From Camellia lanceoleosa (Eukaryota > Streptophyta > Magnoliopsida > Ericales > Theaceae): a stretch of 64,000 bases of DNA. Positions 21,608-35,464 of the stretch are shown here, piece after piece (position 1 is the first letter of the stretch; each line of letters opens with the position of its first letter). The notes beneath the pieces were generated by a model. That model saw only the letters and a program-made list of their open reading frames with translations, searched no databases and was not told the origin of the DNA. A program made the translations under genes and the position numbers. The stretch lies in assembly GCA_025200525.1 (NCBI GenBank), contig CM045758.1, forward strand, positions 194,902,463-194,966,462, given 5' to 3'.

Positions 21608-24466
21608 AAAACCCAAGTTGAGCCCATGCGAAAAGCAACTGGAAGTCCAGCAATACGAAAAGAGAATAGATTAGTGGCCCGTTTAATGGTCTGCTTTATA
21701 TATTATATACACAAGTTAGGCCCACAGTTGTGTCATGATTTGAGGCTTATTATGGCCCACTGCAATATTTCGCTCTGTAAGACTTTTTTGGGCAGTGCTA
21801 ACAATCAACACACATCAAAAAAACTAAGACATAGAATTAAAAATGAAAAAAAATAAATGGTATATAGCTTCTTTTCTTTCCTTAGGTTTAATGCACCAAC
21901 TAAATTGTCACCCCCACAAAATAAATAAATAAAAATTAAAAAGACTTTCAGAGTGCAAATCTTGTGAGAACTTTGCTACAAACATAAAAATGGTACACAA
22001 AATCAATCACAAATAAAACACAAACTAATTCTGTATACCATTTTTATACATTTAGCTTTTATCATCTTGCGATGATACATAATGATCATCAAAATTAATA
22101 ACAACTAAGTTAATGCTAATTTCATGCTCAGCTGGCTAGTCTAAGCCCGTGTCAGCTAAATCTTGATCCTTAAAGTCTGTCTAGCCCCATTTTATGAAAC
22201 ATTAAAAATTAAAAAAAAAAAATTTGAAGGTTGACAAAAGCCCAACCTAGGCTGAGCCTAGGGTAGGCTTAAGGCCTAGCCCCTAGACAAACAAATTGTG
22301 TCTGGGTCCACAATTTTGAAATTGGTTCAATTTAGCCTAACCGATTTAGTTCGATCAAGATTGATTAAAAATTTAGTGTCAAATCAAATGTTCAATTGTT
22401 GGTTGAAGAATCCAAACAATCAGGTCTCTCGGTGAAAAAAAAAATTAATTCAGAAAGCATCCGCCATTATTTTTGCCCAGATATAAGCAAAGTCTCCAAG
22501 ATCTTTTAAAATGCAATATTGTCATTGAAATCAAAACTACTGGTGGGGAAAAAAGCCACTGGAACATTGAAATCAACCAACGGATAAGAATACTGCCACC
22601 GGCGACAAGCAATGACGGAAAATGGTAGTTGGTGGTCAACATTAATTTGAGCTAGAATCATTGAAGTGTCTAAGAAGAATTGTTTGGGTTGAGCCCTGCT
22701 ACTAGAATTGATTGCAAAGATTACCCCTCGGCCCATTTGTGAAGAACATGATTTAATGCCCAGTTTACACCTCTTTTACTTGTTGCGTCTTTTATGCCCA
22801 GTCTACCCCTTGGCCCATCGGTGAAATATTGGATGAGTTCATTGTTGTAGTTGCCGCAATCTTTTTCACTCATCAAGGGATGATTTAACTAGTAAATGCA
22901 TATTAAAGGAATTAAAAAATGCATACTTGCAGATGATTTGAATTTATAATTGCACTTGCACTTGAATTTTATTTTGTAGATAGATATCTCTAAGAGGAAG
23001 AAAGTAAAGAGAGAAAAAGTAATTTCATATGAAAAAAAAGAGAAAATTGTTGCTGGGTTTGTACGTCAGGAGATAGAGAGAACAAAAATGGCAATTATAT
23101 CTTCGTAACTTTATGACTTGATGCAAACGTGACCAATCTCAAGCTTTGACATGAGGGGCAGGTGTTGGGTTGGAATTGGCGATAGGCACCAAATAAGTAC
23201 GGCATAATGTTAGGGATTAGGAAAAACATATTATGAAATGTATTATGAAAATTTTTCATTCTTTGATTTATATGTAATGTTTTATTGTATGTGTAATTCA
23301 AAAATAAAAAAAAAATTTATGATATTTTTTTTATAATTTCTATCATTACTCGTATGTCAGTTTGGTACCGTAACTTAACACAAAAATTCCTCTAATTTTT
23401 CATACAATCCTAATTGAACCGACCCGATCAAGATTGAGTAGGAGCCCAACTAGGCAACCTGAGGCCAACCTAGCCAAGTATAGACAGACAGGATCATTTG
23501 AATTAATTAATTACTACTTGGGCTAAGACCCTCTCTGTCGTCAAATTGTTCCAATGCCGATTGCCTAAATTAATGCAGAGTGGTTGCTTGCTCACGTTTA
23601 CTTTTCCCAACAAAAACAGAACACAGTTCACGTCTAATTACTTTGGTCAACCACATTAGTGATACTTTAATGCAAAATTTTTATTTGGAATTTCAATAAA
23701 GATTATAAAAATTGAACAGTTATTAATGTAATAGACGAATCACCGTCGTGGGCACGTTGTCTTTCATCTTTCGAGATATACTTTAATTTATTAACTGCGT
23801 TACGTTAATGTCTCTATTCATTTGGTCTTATCCTTAAAATGGTAAAAATGTCAACTTGACTTAAAAATGTCAACTTGATATAATTAGTACAATATTTAAT
23901 TTTTTTTTAGAGGAGGAGATGGAAAATTATCTTGGGACTCGACCCAAGACTAGGTCCGAGCAGATATGCTGGCTATTTTTAAGAAATCCAGTGTTTTTTC
24001 GCAATCTCAAATTTTAATTATAAAGTAGTTAAAATTTATTTTGCGCAATACATCATGCTTTTTTGTTATCATTATTTATTCTATTTACCATTTTGCTTTG
24101 TTTACTTTGATTGCAATTAAAAACATTAAACATACATGATATATATAAGCAAAGCACAACTGCTAAGCCTAGTTACCCAACTAGAGTTTGTTAGACCGCA
24201 AAACATCTCATTCAGATGCTGATAGGTAAATTAGAAAAAAAACTTTACTTTCCAAATTTTCTTAAGTAATGACACTGTAACAAAGCTAACGCTTTTTTTC
24301 TTTTTGATGATGTGATAAGTTTGTTGAAAAAATATTAGCCTTTTAGCTCTCCCGTCTGCCTCACAACAACGTAGATTAAAAAGTGTTTACTTGACATCTA
24401 ATTTCAAAATATAGTTAATTAAAGAAATATGTTAATTTCCTAAACTTTATCTCTTGTAAGATATGC

Positions 24467-25090
24467 AATTCAGAGGGAGGTTCGATCAAGTTAAGATGTT
24501 GTCCAGTTCCTGAGTTATGTTGAGAGTTATCTAAACTCACACTAAACCCAATTTTTAACCCAAACTTGTCTGCCTATATCCAGCCCAAGCATAATAAATC
24601 GAACTCAAGCTATGCCCAAATTACATAAATTTTGAATTTTTTTTAGCTAGTAATTTGTTTAAATTCAACCTTATAAATATATATATTTTTTTTTTGTAAA
24701 ATCATTAATAATATCAAAACAAATAATTATATGATGAAAAGGAAACAAAGAGAAAAGTAATGAGAATCGAGAATTCAAAGGGAGGTTCGATCAAGTTAAG
24801 ATGTTATCCAGTCCCTGAGTTATGTTGAGAGTTATCTAAACTCACACTAAACCCGATTTTTAACCCAAACTTGTCTGCCTATATCCAGCCCAAGCATAAT
24901 AAATCGAACTCAAGCTATGCCCAAATTACATAAATTTTGAATTTTTTTTAGCTAGTAATTTGTTTAAATTCAACCTTATAAATATATATATATATATATA
25001 TATTTTTTTTTTTTGTAAAATCATTAATAATATCAAAACAAATAATTATATGATGAAAAGGAAACAAAGAGAATAGTAATGAGAATCGAG
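24467..25090. repeat. Recent tandem duplication (305 + 319 bp)
   Basis: 24467-24771 is repeated as 24772-25090. Only a few substitutions and a longer (TA)n/T tract distinguish the units, so the event is young compared with neighbouring repeats. Neither unit has an open frame. Confidence 0.9.
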
Positions 25091-27110
25091 AATTCAATGT
25101 GTCACTCTGGTGGCCTTTGTTAATTTTGAGTAAGAAAAGAAAAAGATAAGTTTAGTGATCTAACAATCTTAATAATTTAAACATTATTTAAAAGCTAGTA
25201 ATTTATATTTATATATAATTCAAACTTTGGATTATTTTGATTGTTCAATATTTGTATTTAAATCTTGCCTAAATTTGATTCATGATTTTAAATTTATGCC
25301 TAAGCCTACATCAAATTCAAAAATATATTATCTAATTATTAAAAAAAATTAAACTAAATTCAAATTACTGAAATAGAGCTCCCTCAAATTGCACTCCTTT
25401 CTCTTGTTGCCTAGTCATGACACATAGGTTAGGTTCTTGATTTTGGCATAACATAAAGTTGCCATTTTTTCATGTCTTTTTTTCAAAGTAAAATATGGTA
25501 GAAATATGAATGATGTTAGGCAGGTGGTTATACAACCATAGAGAAAGTAATAAACAATACAGCTTTGATCATATTTCTCGCCAACCAAACCGAGAAAGAA
25601 GAAAAAATTTCTAGATATACAAAAAGTAATCAAAAGAATATTCTACGTACCTATTTTTATATGAAATTTAAATTTAAATTTCTTGTGCTCCTTAGCTGGC
25701 CAGTGGCTACATTTTTAGACACCACTGCTCCAGAGATTCTGATTTCATCTAAAAGATTTAGAAATAGAAGGTTAATTGAGAAGAATATGAAATAATCTGT
25801 GACCTTTTGGATGCATGATAAGATAGGGTTGGTTTGGAAAAATGATTAAAAATTGATTTTTTTTATTTATTTTTTTAAAACGTGTAAAAAATATGAGAGA
25901 TGATATAACTCAAAATGAGTAAAAAGCTGAGAAGTGACTTTTAACACACTTTCCAAAAGAGACAATAATACTAGCTGACAAAGCATGATAGAAAAAACTA
26001 ATTAAATTGAACCTATATTGTTTTAACTTCATTGAGAACATATAAATTATAATACAGACTGAAGACATTACAAATCAATTAAAAGAATTTAAAATATTTA
26101 AAATATTTGTAAAACATAGAGATGCAAGTGGTTTTGTGTTCTGGTGTAAATGAAAAGTGTAATTACTTGTGTCAAAACATATACTCCACTTGCACCGTTA
26201 TGTTTTTGAATTTTTTTTTTTTTTTTCTAATATGAATTTTACGATTATTTGATAAATTTAATTTTTTTCGTAAATAATAAATATTACGTGTCGTATAAAA
26301 TGAACTGTTCGAATTATAAATATGAAACCCTTGCTAGTAAAACATGCTTTATATGTTAATTTCCTTCCAATGACGAAGTAGTTACAAAAAGAAGGTACTT
26401 CCGAAATAATAAACCGATTAGATTTCTAAGTTTAAACTGACAAACTCATTTGGTGCATTGAGGACATCACAAACCCCTCATTGATACCATATTGAAATTT
26501 TACACTAACAGAGTTACATAATTATAATTAATATGAAAAAATCAGACATAAAAATGAAAGGCTTTAATAATCCATGGTCTAGTCCGTACATTCTTTTTCC
26601 CATTCCAATTTTATAATCAATTTGGGTATGACTTATTTTTTATTTTTTTTACTTATTATAAAAAGTAGAAAGATAATGGGACCCAAATAAGTCAATAAGA
26701 CTAGTTTTGGGAATTAGGAAAAAAGCTAACTAATTGATTTTTTATTTTTATTTTTTTGCTTTTTTTTGAAAAAATGTGCAAAAAAAAAAATAATAATAAT
26801 GTGATCCAAATAAGTCAATAAATCAATAAACTAACTTTTTTTTTTTTTTTTACTTTTCAAAATGGCCCTAAGTCAATAAACTGTTTTTTTTTTTTGTGTT
26901 GCTAAAACATCTAGTTTGCGTAAATACAAAGTCAAAAGCAAAGTAATGATCTCACGGACAATACATGATAGGATCAAAATTCCATGCTTGTGGTCCTTTC
27001 TATTCCATAATTGCACATTCATTGGGTTCAAACGGAACATATTTTAATGGGCATTTCTTACATAGTGAACAATTTTAATTGAGACAACCAATGGTGTAAT
27101 TCATGAGGCC

Positions 27111-27281
27111 CAAGGATCCCCTGTTCCCACATATTCCTGTCCCCCTATCCTTCTGTCCCAAATCACTCACAACCATTGAATATGTCTTAAGATTCTCAAA
27201 TCTTCGAATTCTCATATGATCTAATGGTTGTGAGTGATTTGAGATAGAGAAACGAGAATATTTAGGGACAGGGGATCCTTG
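27111..27281. mobile_element. 171-bp foldback MITE
   Basis: CAAGGATCCCCTGT at the left pairs with ACAGGGGATCCTTG at the right. A second pair lies nearer the centre: AATCACTCACAACCATT with AATGGTTGTGAGTGATT. The open frame across it is a product of the repeat. Confidence 0.75.
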
Positions 27282-28139
27282 CTCATCCATGAGACCCATT
27301 TTGCAGCCCATATCAACATCATTTTAGCTCCATTTATAATGTGACAACTATGCACACCAAAATAAAAGAGTAAAACAATCGTATAACTTCATTGGAGCCA
27401 AAAAAAAATGTTGCACAATTAGAAGAAATTTGAATTTGAAGCAGACTTTCAAGAGGTAGTTAATCTTATTAGGTGTTTAGACCCTAATCATCTTTGATTA
27501 TAATTTGTTTCTGTGGATCAAGATGATCTTAGGTGAAGTATGAGAATGTGGGTGACTTATATTTCTTAAACAATAAATGAATATGCAAATCAATTAGCAT
27601 GCGTGCCTCTATAAGGTAATGCTCAATTAAGGATGACAAAAATGTTCCTCTAAAAACAAGGAAGTCTATGCATATCATTAGAATGGGTGGCCTCGTGCTC
27701 ATTTCAAAACATTGTCAATAATAATTCAGTTTAACAGATGGTCTCACAAGTTCTTTCTTTTGAGCTACAACTTAAAAGATATTTTAAGTTAAATGTGTCA
27801 TATGTCAAAATTATCATTTCTCTCGAACACTCGGGTATGACATGTCTAACTTTTATCCAATCTAAGCCCTTATCTCGATGCATGTTACGTTAATTTGAAC
27901 AAGCTAAGGTTGAGTCTAGGCCTAGGTGTTGAAACTCAGTCTATTGACTCGAGAGTTGTGGGAATCAATCTGCAAATCAGGCCTATGAGTAAGAAAATAG
28001 GGGAAAAAATTGGAAAACTTACTAATAAGTCTCATGTGTCAAGTTCAAAACTCAGTTAATTCTAAAACAAAATACTTGTACCAATTAGTCTAACATATTT
28101 TTAATTGTTACTAAAAAATTCTTTTTTTTTTTTTTTAAA

Positions 28140-29210
28140 TTTACAGACACTGTTCACATCTTACTACCGTCGGACTTCCGTCAAACGGTCGCCGAAGACT
28201 CGTCGAAATGTTCAACATCGCCGGGAAGTCGCCGGAGTATCACCAAGAAATCGCCGGAGTTTTGCCGGAAGTTCGCTGGAATATTAAGAACGTTAATGGA
28301 AGTCGCCGGAATGTTCAGAACGTTCACTGGACGTTAAGAACATCACTGGTGACTCACCGGAATGTCTAGAATATTGCCGGAAAAAAAAAAAGAATAAATG
28401 GATAAATTATAGCAAAAAAAATAGCAAAATGTGCTAAATATTGATAAATTAAAAGGAAAAAAAAATGAAACGACAAAAAACAGCAACAATGGGAAAAACA
28501 TATGTTATTTTTCAATTTTTGTAAGGTTCAAGCAAATAATATCTAAATAGTGATCAAACTGAAAAGTAAGTTTTGAAACTGTAAAATGTTATAGTTTCAA
28601 AACAAAAATCTATTAAGCATTTATCCTTATTAATCAAACTGAAAAACATGTTATGAAACTGTAAAATTTTACAGTTTTAAACCATGATTCATTCCAGCAC
28701 CCAAAAAAAATTTAAAATTGCAAAATTTTACAGTTTTCACCGCCTGTAACTAAAACTGAAAACTACTTGTTCAGAATTTGAAAATTTTCTCCATTAGAAC
28801 AGAAAAATATAAGTATATAGCAGAGAAAAAAAAAAAAAAAAAAAGATCGAAGGGGAAAGGCGGATGTAGAGAGAGGATTGTACTCCGGCAACTATTTTTT
28901 GTTTAGATCTAGCCAAATCTGTGTAGATCTACTCAGATCTGATGTAGATCTGAGTAGATCTACATCAGATCTAAGTAGATCCACTCATCTTCTTCGTCGG
29001 AAAATATATCATCTTCTTCGTCGGAGTTGATTTTGATGGTTGGTGGTTATCAGTGAATCCCGATCAATGGAGAAAGACATGATCACCGGTCGTCGTCTTC
29101 CATGACAAACACGATGAGAGAAAAATGCAGAAAAAAAGCGAGAAAGGAAGGGAAGCAAAAAACAGAGAGAGAGAGGAAAGGACTTTTGGGTGTATTCAAA
29201 AAGTTATGGA
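28140..29210. other. GC-richer, low-complexity block with CGCCGG repeats and an AGATCT hairpin
   Basis: 28180-28385 repeats words such as GTCGCCGGAATGTTCAGAAC and CACCGGAATGT. 28915-28972 holds six AGATCT sites, including a perfect 18-bp inverted repeat (28923-28940 with 28946-28963). 29000-29200 has words (GATCACCGGTCGTCGTC, TGCAGAAAAAAAGCGAG) similar to the inside of the MULE at 16037-16536. I see no gene; a captured or decayed transposon is likely. Confidence 0.5.
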
Positions 29211-30919
29211 ATTAAATGGTGTCCACATGTTTCACATGGGACCTGTAGGTAATTTCTCCAAAAAAATTAAAAGCTTTAAGTATGTCTAAATCTTAGCCAA
29301 TTAGCCCATCTAGGTCAAACTTATTACACTAAGGGGCCTAAAATTTTTGGCCCCAGACTAGCTTGATCTGGCCTGTCAAAAAACAATTACACGAAGTTTA
29401 GCCCACATGCAAGATTAGCTAGCAATTTTGAGAGCGAGGCAAGGCTAACCTAGAAGTCCAATGCAAACCATTGTGCGCAATCTTCTAAATTCATTTTGAA
29501 TATTGTTTAAAATTGGTGTGGAATGTCTACATTGTTACATCGACACAAGTACAACTTTTGACTCTAATACCATGTTAAATGCATGTCCTAACCTTCACTT
29601 GAAAGTATTCATCGTTATAATTCAGTTTAACAACTAACTTTACAATTTTATTTATTTGAACTTCAATTAAAAAAGCACTTTTATATTTAAAAGTGATTGT
29701 TTTCCGTCTTAAAAGACAAATATTATTAGCCTTCAAAATTTCATATAAAATGATTCACCAAAGTATCAGAAAAGTGACTTCTTTTTTCTCATATATAAAT
29801 AAAATACATCTAAATGAGTTGTCAATTTTAAATTAAAAAGACTCACAAATCAATGCATTACCTTTTATACAATTTTTTTACATTTTATGTTAATACCTTT
29901 CTCAAATAGTTTTTAAACTTTAATTGCAGGATGGGGAAAGGGGCAAACAAGTGATGATTTCATCGAAGCGAACCAAAGTCAAACGTCTTCAAGTGCACCG
30001 GTTTTTAGGGAGAGCAATGCTATGTATGATTAATTTATTATTATTAACTTCACTAATAATGAGATAGTAATTGAAAAAAAAAAAAAAATCAAGACACAAA
30101 ACACATGTAGTAGTGGGTGAGATTCACTGTCACATCATTAGAGCCACCATTAATTAGTGGTCTAAAGCATTTTTATTTTACCAATTCGCACGCCTTCTGT
30201 TGTAACCTCAATTGGTATTTTTTCAATCCTAAAATATTAATTTTTTATTATTTTAAAATAGGAGAAAACATTAATAAATTTCAAATTTAGATAGTTCGAA
30301 CCATTTAATCTTACAATTTATTTTGTAGACTGGTTGGTCCCATGTCAATGTTGATTACACTTGAGCCCACAAATGTAACGCATGGATTGACTATTTGGAG
30401 GGATATATTAGGTATTTAGGTGATGTTGTAGTTACTAAAAAATTCAAAAGTATATTACAACATTTTTTTCATTCTCCCTCCATTGCGATTAAAATAGAAG
30501 CTTAAAAATGGAAACGTCAACGTTTCTTTGACGATGTTGCAGTGTTGATCATTAATTTGTGTGAGTTGAACGCTGGATTTGAGAACGTTATACTCAGAAT
30601 TTGTTATTCCCCAAATAACATTACAAAACTCCCAAAAAAAACCTTAGAAAATCATAGAAACCCCTTTCTATCAAATTTACGAAGGGCGAAATGGTATGGA
30701 CACTGAGACACCTTAGAATGCAATTAACATTGAAGACGTAACGTCGGCGATTTAAAATTAATCCCTTGACGGCATCATTGATCGTGTGTTAGTACAATGA
30801 CAACAAGTATGGATGTCTTCGATGTTAGTTTGGTTGTTTGTGAAGCAATACGACATCAAAGTCAATGCTCTTAATTGGTGTGTCATGTGAGGTTTTAGGT
30901 GATCTTGGTCACGTCGAAG

Positions 30920-31076
30920 GTTTGGGGTTTACCAGTGATTGCAAATGTGATATTGTGCATGTTCGTAATGTGATAGGCACATGGTTAATATTGTAATATT
31001 TTCACGGGTTTGGAGGTTACCAGTAATTACAAATGTAATGTTGTGCATGTATGTAATGTAACAGATACATGGTGTT
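30920..31076. repeat. Diverged tandem duplication, about 90-bp unit
   Basis: GGTTTACCAGTGATTGCAAATG...TGTGCATG...TAATGT...ACATGG recurs as GGTTACCAGTAATTACAAATG...TGTGCATG...TAATGT...ACATGG. No coding function seen. Confidence 0.65.
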
Positions 31077-31933
31077 GTAGCTAATGTTTGTATGATTGGA
31101 TGTGAATTTTGTAATACTGGGGGCTAATGGGTGGATCTATACCTGAAAGTGTTGGTGGAGTTTGGTAATAGTAGGAGGTAATGGCTGTTAATTGTCGGAG
31201 ATTGTCGGACTGTGTCGATGTTATGTTATATGGTTGGTGTTTGGTGCTAATGTTATAGGTTGTTAGTGAGAGGCTTAATGATATGACAATGTGACTATGG
31301 GTTGATGTTACGTAGGTAAATGTGAACGTTACAACCCACACGCCTTCTCAAAAAAATGCAAATGATTTAACATCACCAAGTAGGTAACATTAATAATCTC
31401 CACAATCACTCCACGAAATCTCTAAAAAAAAATAGAAATATTAAACCATACCTTATCCATATACACCCAATCTTTAAAAAAATAAAAAACATAATCACAA
31501 TAAGGGGCAAACAAGTAAACTCAAATATTACTAAATCAAATTAATAATACATACTACTATAAATAAAAATGACTATTTGATTTATAAAAAAACATGCAAG
31601 ACTAAATGGACTAACATTTTTCCCAATTAGATTTATGAGTGATTTTTTCTTTAAAATATTAATTTATTTTAAAAAATTAAAAATACAAATAACATGAAAT
31701 TTTTATTTTATTTTTTAAAATTTAAATATTAATATTTTTGAAGTGTTATAATTATATTATTAAAAAATAATTTTAAAATATAATAATTATATTACTAAAA
31801 ATAATAATTTTTTTCAAAAGAGACTTTAGTATTATTTTATGAGTTTTGCTGTGTAATGTTTTTGAATTGGTTACACCCCCACTACGACTCTATACTACCA
31901 TTACAATTACTAGTTACGTACGACCCATATACA

Positions 31934-31940
31934 TATATAA
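31934..31940 (+). promoter_or_regulatory. Candidate TATA box of the sulfotransferase-like gene
   Basis: TATATAA lies about 290 bp before the ATG at 32234. A transcript starting near 31965 would have a 270-nt leader ending in a (TC)n tract at 32207-32224. Other AT-rich words nearby could also serve. Confidence 0.35.
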
Positions 31941-32233
31941 TTATTAAAGACATACATAGAATAGAATAGAAGTGAATCTGAAAGAGACCAGCAAGACTAG
32001 AGAGCCCCCTCCATTTGTTAGAACTAATTCTCCTTTGTTCTTCACCACCTCCCTAGATTTAGCTTCACACTCAGATTTCTCTCTCTGTCTCTCTACATAT
32101 ATTATATGTACAATGTTTGACAAGTGGTCCAGCTGAAATGTGGAACAGAAAGGGGATGAAGAGGAGAAGAAGAATCTGACTTCTGCAGAAACCCTTTTTC
32201 TTTTCTCCTCTCTCTCTCTCTCTCGATTTTGCT

Positions 32234-35200
32234 ATGGCGGAATATATCTGTTTCGTCAATAAGGTAACTATAAAATTTCCATTTTTCTTGTTTCTTTCCC
32301 TTTTAGCTTTTGCTTTTTGATCCATTTCAACTTTGAATTTGTGGGTTTGTTCTCTGTTTTTTCCCCTTAATTTTTGGTTTTTTTGGAGGCGTATGTTCGG
32401 TGATTTTGAAAATGTCTTATTTCTTCTTGTACCCAAGCTTTTGTTTTGAAAATTTGTTGCGGAATGGTAATCCGTTGATGTTTATGGAAGCTAACTCGAA
32501 ATGGGTTTGAAGTGAATCTTTGCATGCCCTGATCTGGGTTCGGATACTTTGAAACCCACATTGCATTCATCTTTTATTATTTCTTGATTTATGGGTTTGC
32601 AATTAATACAGATGGTTTGAAGGATGTCTTTTATCTTTATTATTTCCCTGTTATTAAAAAAAAATGTTTTTTTGTTTTGTTTTGTGCGTGTGTGTGTGTA
32701 ACATATGTAGATGAGTTTGAAGAAGAATGTATAGCTATATGCATTTTCTGAACTGCGTTGTTCTGTACCTATCAATATATTTCTTATATGTGGAATTTTT
32801 AGTTTCTGTTTTATAAAATAAAACCGGCATTTCTTTATTTTGTTTTTTCCCACATTTTTTCAGTCTTAAATTCACGATGATTTTCCCCCTGACTAGTTTT
32901 CTTATTCCCGTGGAATTTATAATTTCTATCTTCTACACTTGTTGTTTTACTTAATTCCTCAATTAGGGTTTTTATTTTATTTTATTTTATTTATAATTTG
33001 CTTCTTGATATTTGGGCATTATTTTTGGATCACAGGATACTCTCATCATAAAGCCCTCCAAGAAATCTCCAGTACTGTTAAGGACGATAGTTTTAATATT
33101 CGCAATGGTCTGTGGTGTGTATATCTGTTCGATTTGCATAAAGCAATCAAACACCCACACCAAGACTGAATTTCTAAGCATTGAAGTCATTGAGAGGTCT
33201 TATCCTGATTATGACATCGATAAATCCCAAATTCCCTACTTGCATTACCCGAAGCCTGAAACATTTAGCAGGTTAGTGAGAAATGAATTGTTGATGTTGG
33301 TTTTGAATCTGGGACTGATTTGGATTTTGCTAATGTTGTGTTCTGGTTCATTTCAGGGCTGAATGTGCGTGCAATCCTGTTCGATTCTTTGCCATTGTCT
33401 CAATGCAGAGATCTGGGAGTGGATGGTTTGAGACACTGCTAAATAGTCATATGAATGTGAGTTCCAATGGGGAGATATTCTATGTTCAAGAGAGGAGGGA
33501 TAATATTTCTTCAATTATGCAGACGTTGGATAGAGTTTACAACTTGGATTGGTTAAGTAGTGCTTCAAAGAATCATTGCTCGGCTGCAGTTGGCTTCAAA
33601 TGGATGCTTAATCAGGTATACAATCTCAACTTTTTTTAAGCTATAGTTATTTTTATTATTTCTTCACTTGGTGGTTAATAAATAACATTGCTTATTTCTG
33701 TAAACACTTTTCTTCCTCATTGAACTACTGCTTTATATCAGACTGTTTACCAAGGAAACCACACACACACGCAAGAACAACAAATAATGTAGACATAGTG
33801 TCTCAAGACTCAACATTTGAATGCTATGACCCCTTGTTATTACTTTTTGAAACCACTATTTCGACATCCCTTCTCACCCATGCCTCAGAATGCACTGCTC
33901 TTGTAGAGATAAGCACCCTTTCATAACTTCTTAACCAAACTTGGATGTTATCTTTCTTTTGTTTTGGCAAATGTTTATTGAAACCTAGTAGAAACCTGCA
34001 ATTACTTTGTGATTTTATGTTTCCCTGCTACTGAGGTAGTGTTTGGCTCACTGGAATGAAGGTAGAATGGTCATTCCTTAACCTCCTTATGGAATGACCA
34101 TTTCCCTTATAATGGTGAATAATTATTCCATTTGCAACGCTTTTTTCATCATTATTTAATGAACCAAACGTGATAATGGACATTTTGTTGGGATGAACCA
34201 AAACACTACCTGAAAGTGTTGCCAATACACTTAAGGGGCATGTTATTGATTTAAAACCACTACAGATCATGCTCTCCGAGTAGTTGACAACTCAATTAAG
34301 ATCTCCCAAATCGCAAACTCTAAACTTTTGAGTCCATTGTTAAATTTGTTACCTGGAGCTTCCTCTGTGGATATAATTTAGAGTAGGATTCTCATCTTTG
34401 TTATATTGACATAGAGAAGCTTACTCCTCCTAGGGTTCTTGTGATTGTGCAGTCCTGTTCAGGTCATTAAATAGTAATCTCTTTGAAAAACAGTGTATTA
34501 TGTGATATTTGTACTGAGTTACATATTGTGGGCCTAATGCCCATGGTATCATTATTTTCATGGTAGAAGAAGAATCAAACAGGTTTACTGAGACTTTGTA
34601 TTTGTTTTCCTTTTTCTAAAATAGTCTTGGAATATGACCTCCTAGTGTCTAGGATTTGGTTTTTGGAAAGTACATACGATCTCATCCTTGTGGAATCAAT
34701 TTCAAATTTACTGTTATCCAACAGCAGAACTAGGTTAATGGTACTAGTGCTGATAAATTTGCAACTCCAGTAACCAGATGTGGGTGAGTGGAGACCTTGA
34801 ATCACGAACCATGATTTGTATAACATAGTTGCACAATGCAAAATGTTTCTAATTGTTTTAGTTATTCTTTTGTGAACAAGTGCCATTTTATATTTTATGC
34901 AATCCAATTTCTAGTCATCCTATAGGGCCATCCTTTGTAATGCCACGGTCACATCAAATTATATATTTGCACAAATCTCTAGAGAAATTAGCCAAGGGCT
35001 TAAGAGCTTCCTTGGAAGTTGGATCTCTTATAATACCATCAAGGCATTAACCATTTCTATCCTGAGTCACTGATGACTAAAACAGAAGTTTTAGAAATAT
35101 TGAACTTGCAATTGCTTCTTGTCTAATATAAATCTCTGTTTCTGGAAATTGGAACATGGTAACTGGCTAGTGGTTTTTCTAGATTCTGAAACTACTGTTT

Positions 35201-35423
35201 GTATTTGGCTTGTGAGGATATTCAGTGCAAGTTTTCAATGTTCAGGGATTGATGGAGCACCATAACGAAATTTTGGAGTACTTCAACAGTAGAGGTGTTT
35301 CTCTGATATTTCTCTTTCGAAGAAATCTGTTGCGTCGGTTGCTTTCAGTGCTTGCAAATTCCTATGATAAACATGCTAAGCAATTGAATGGGACCCACAA
35401 AGCTCATGTCCACTCACCAGAAG

Positions 35424-35464
<41 letters not shown>

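Larger units (their letters stand above)
15547..31930. other. Gene-poor intergenic region
   Basis: Apart from the transposons, duplications and hairpins listed separately, this 16-kb stretch is AT-rich with short random frames and homopolymers. I found no exon chain with splice sites and conserved motifs on either strand. Confidence 0.6.

Noticed and set aside
26121..26205. Small inverted repeat GATGCAAGTGG/CCACTTGCACC
   Set aside because: Arms match for only about 11 bp with poor pairing inside; not enough to call an element.
31081..31341. Minus-strand frame rich in S, T and Y
   Set aside because: Low-complexity product of TATGTTATATGG-like words; no motif.
33012..33362. Plus-strand frame with an ATG at 33012 as a separate small gene
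   Set aside because: It is exon 2 of the sulfotransferase-like gene with intron sequence on both sides.
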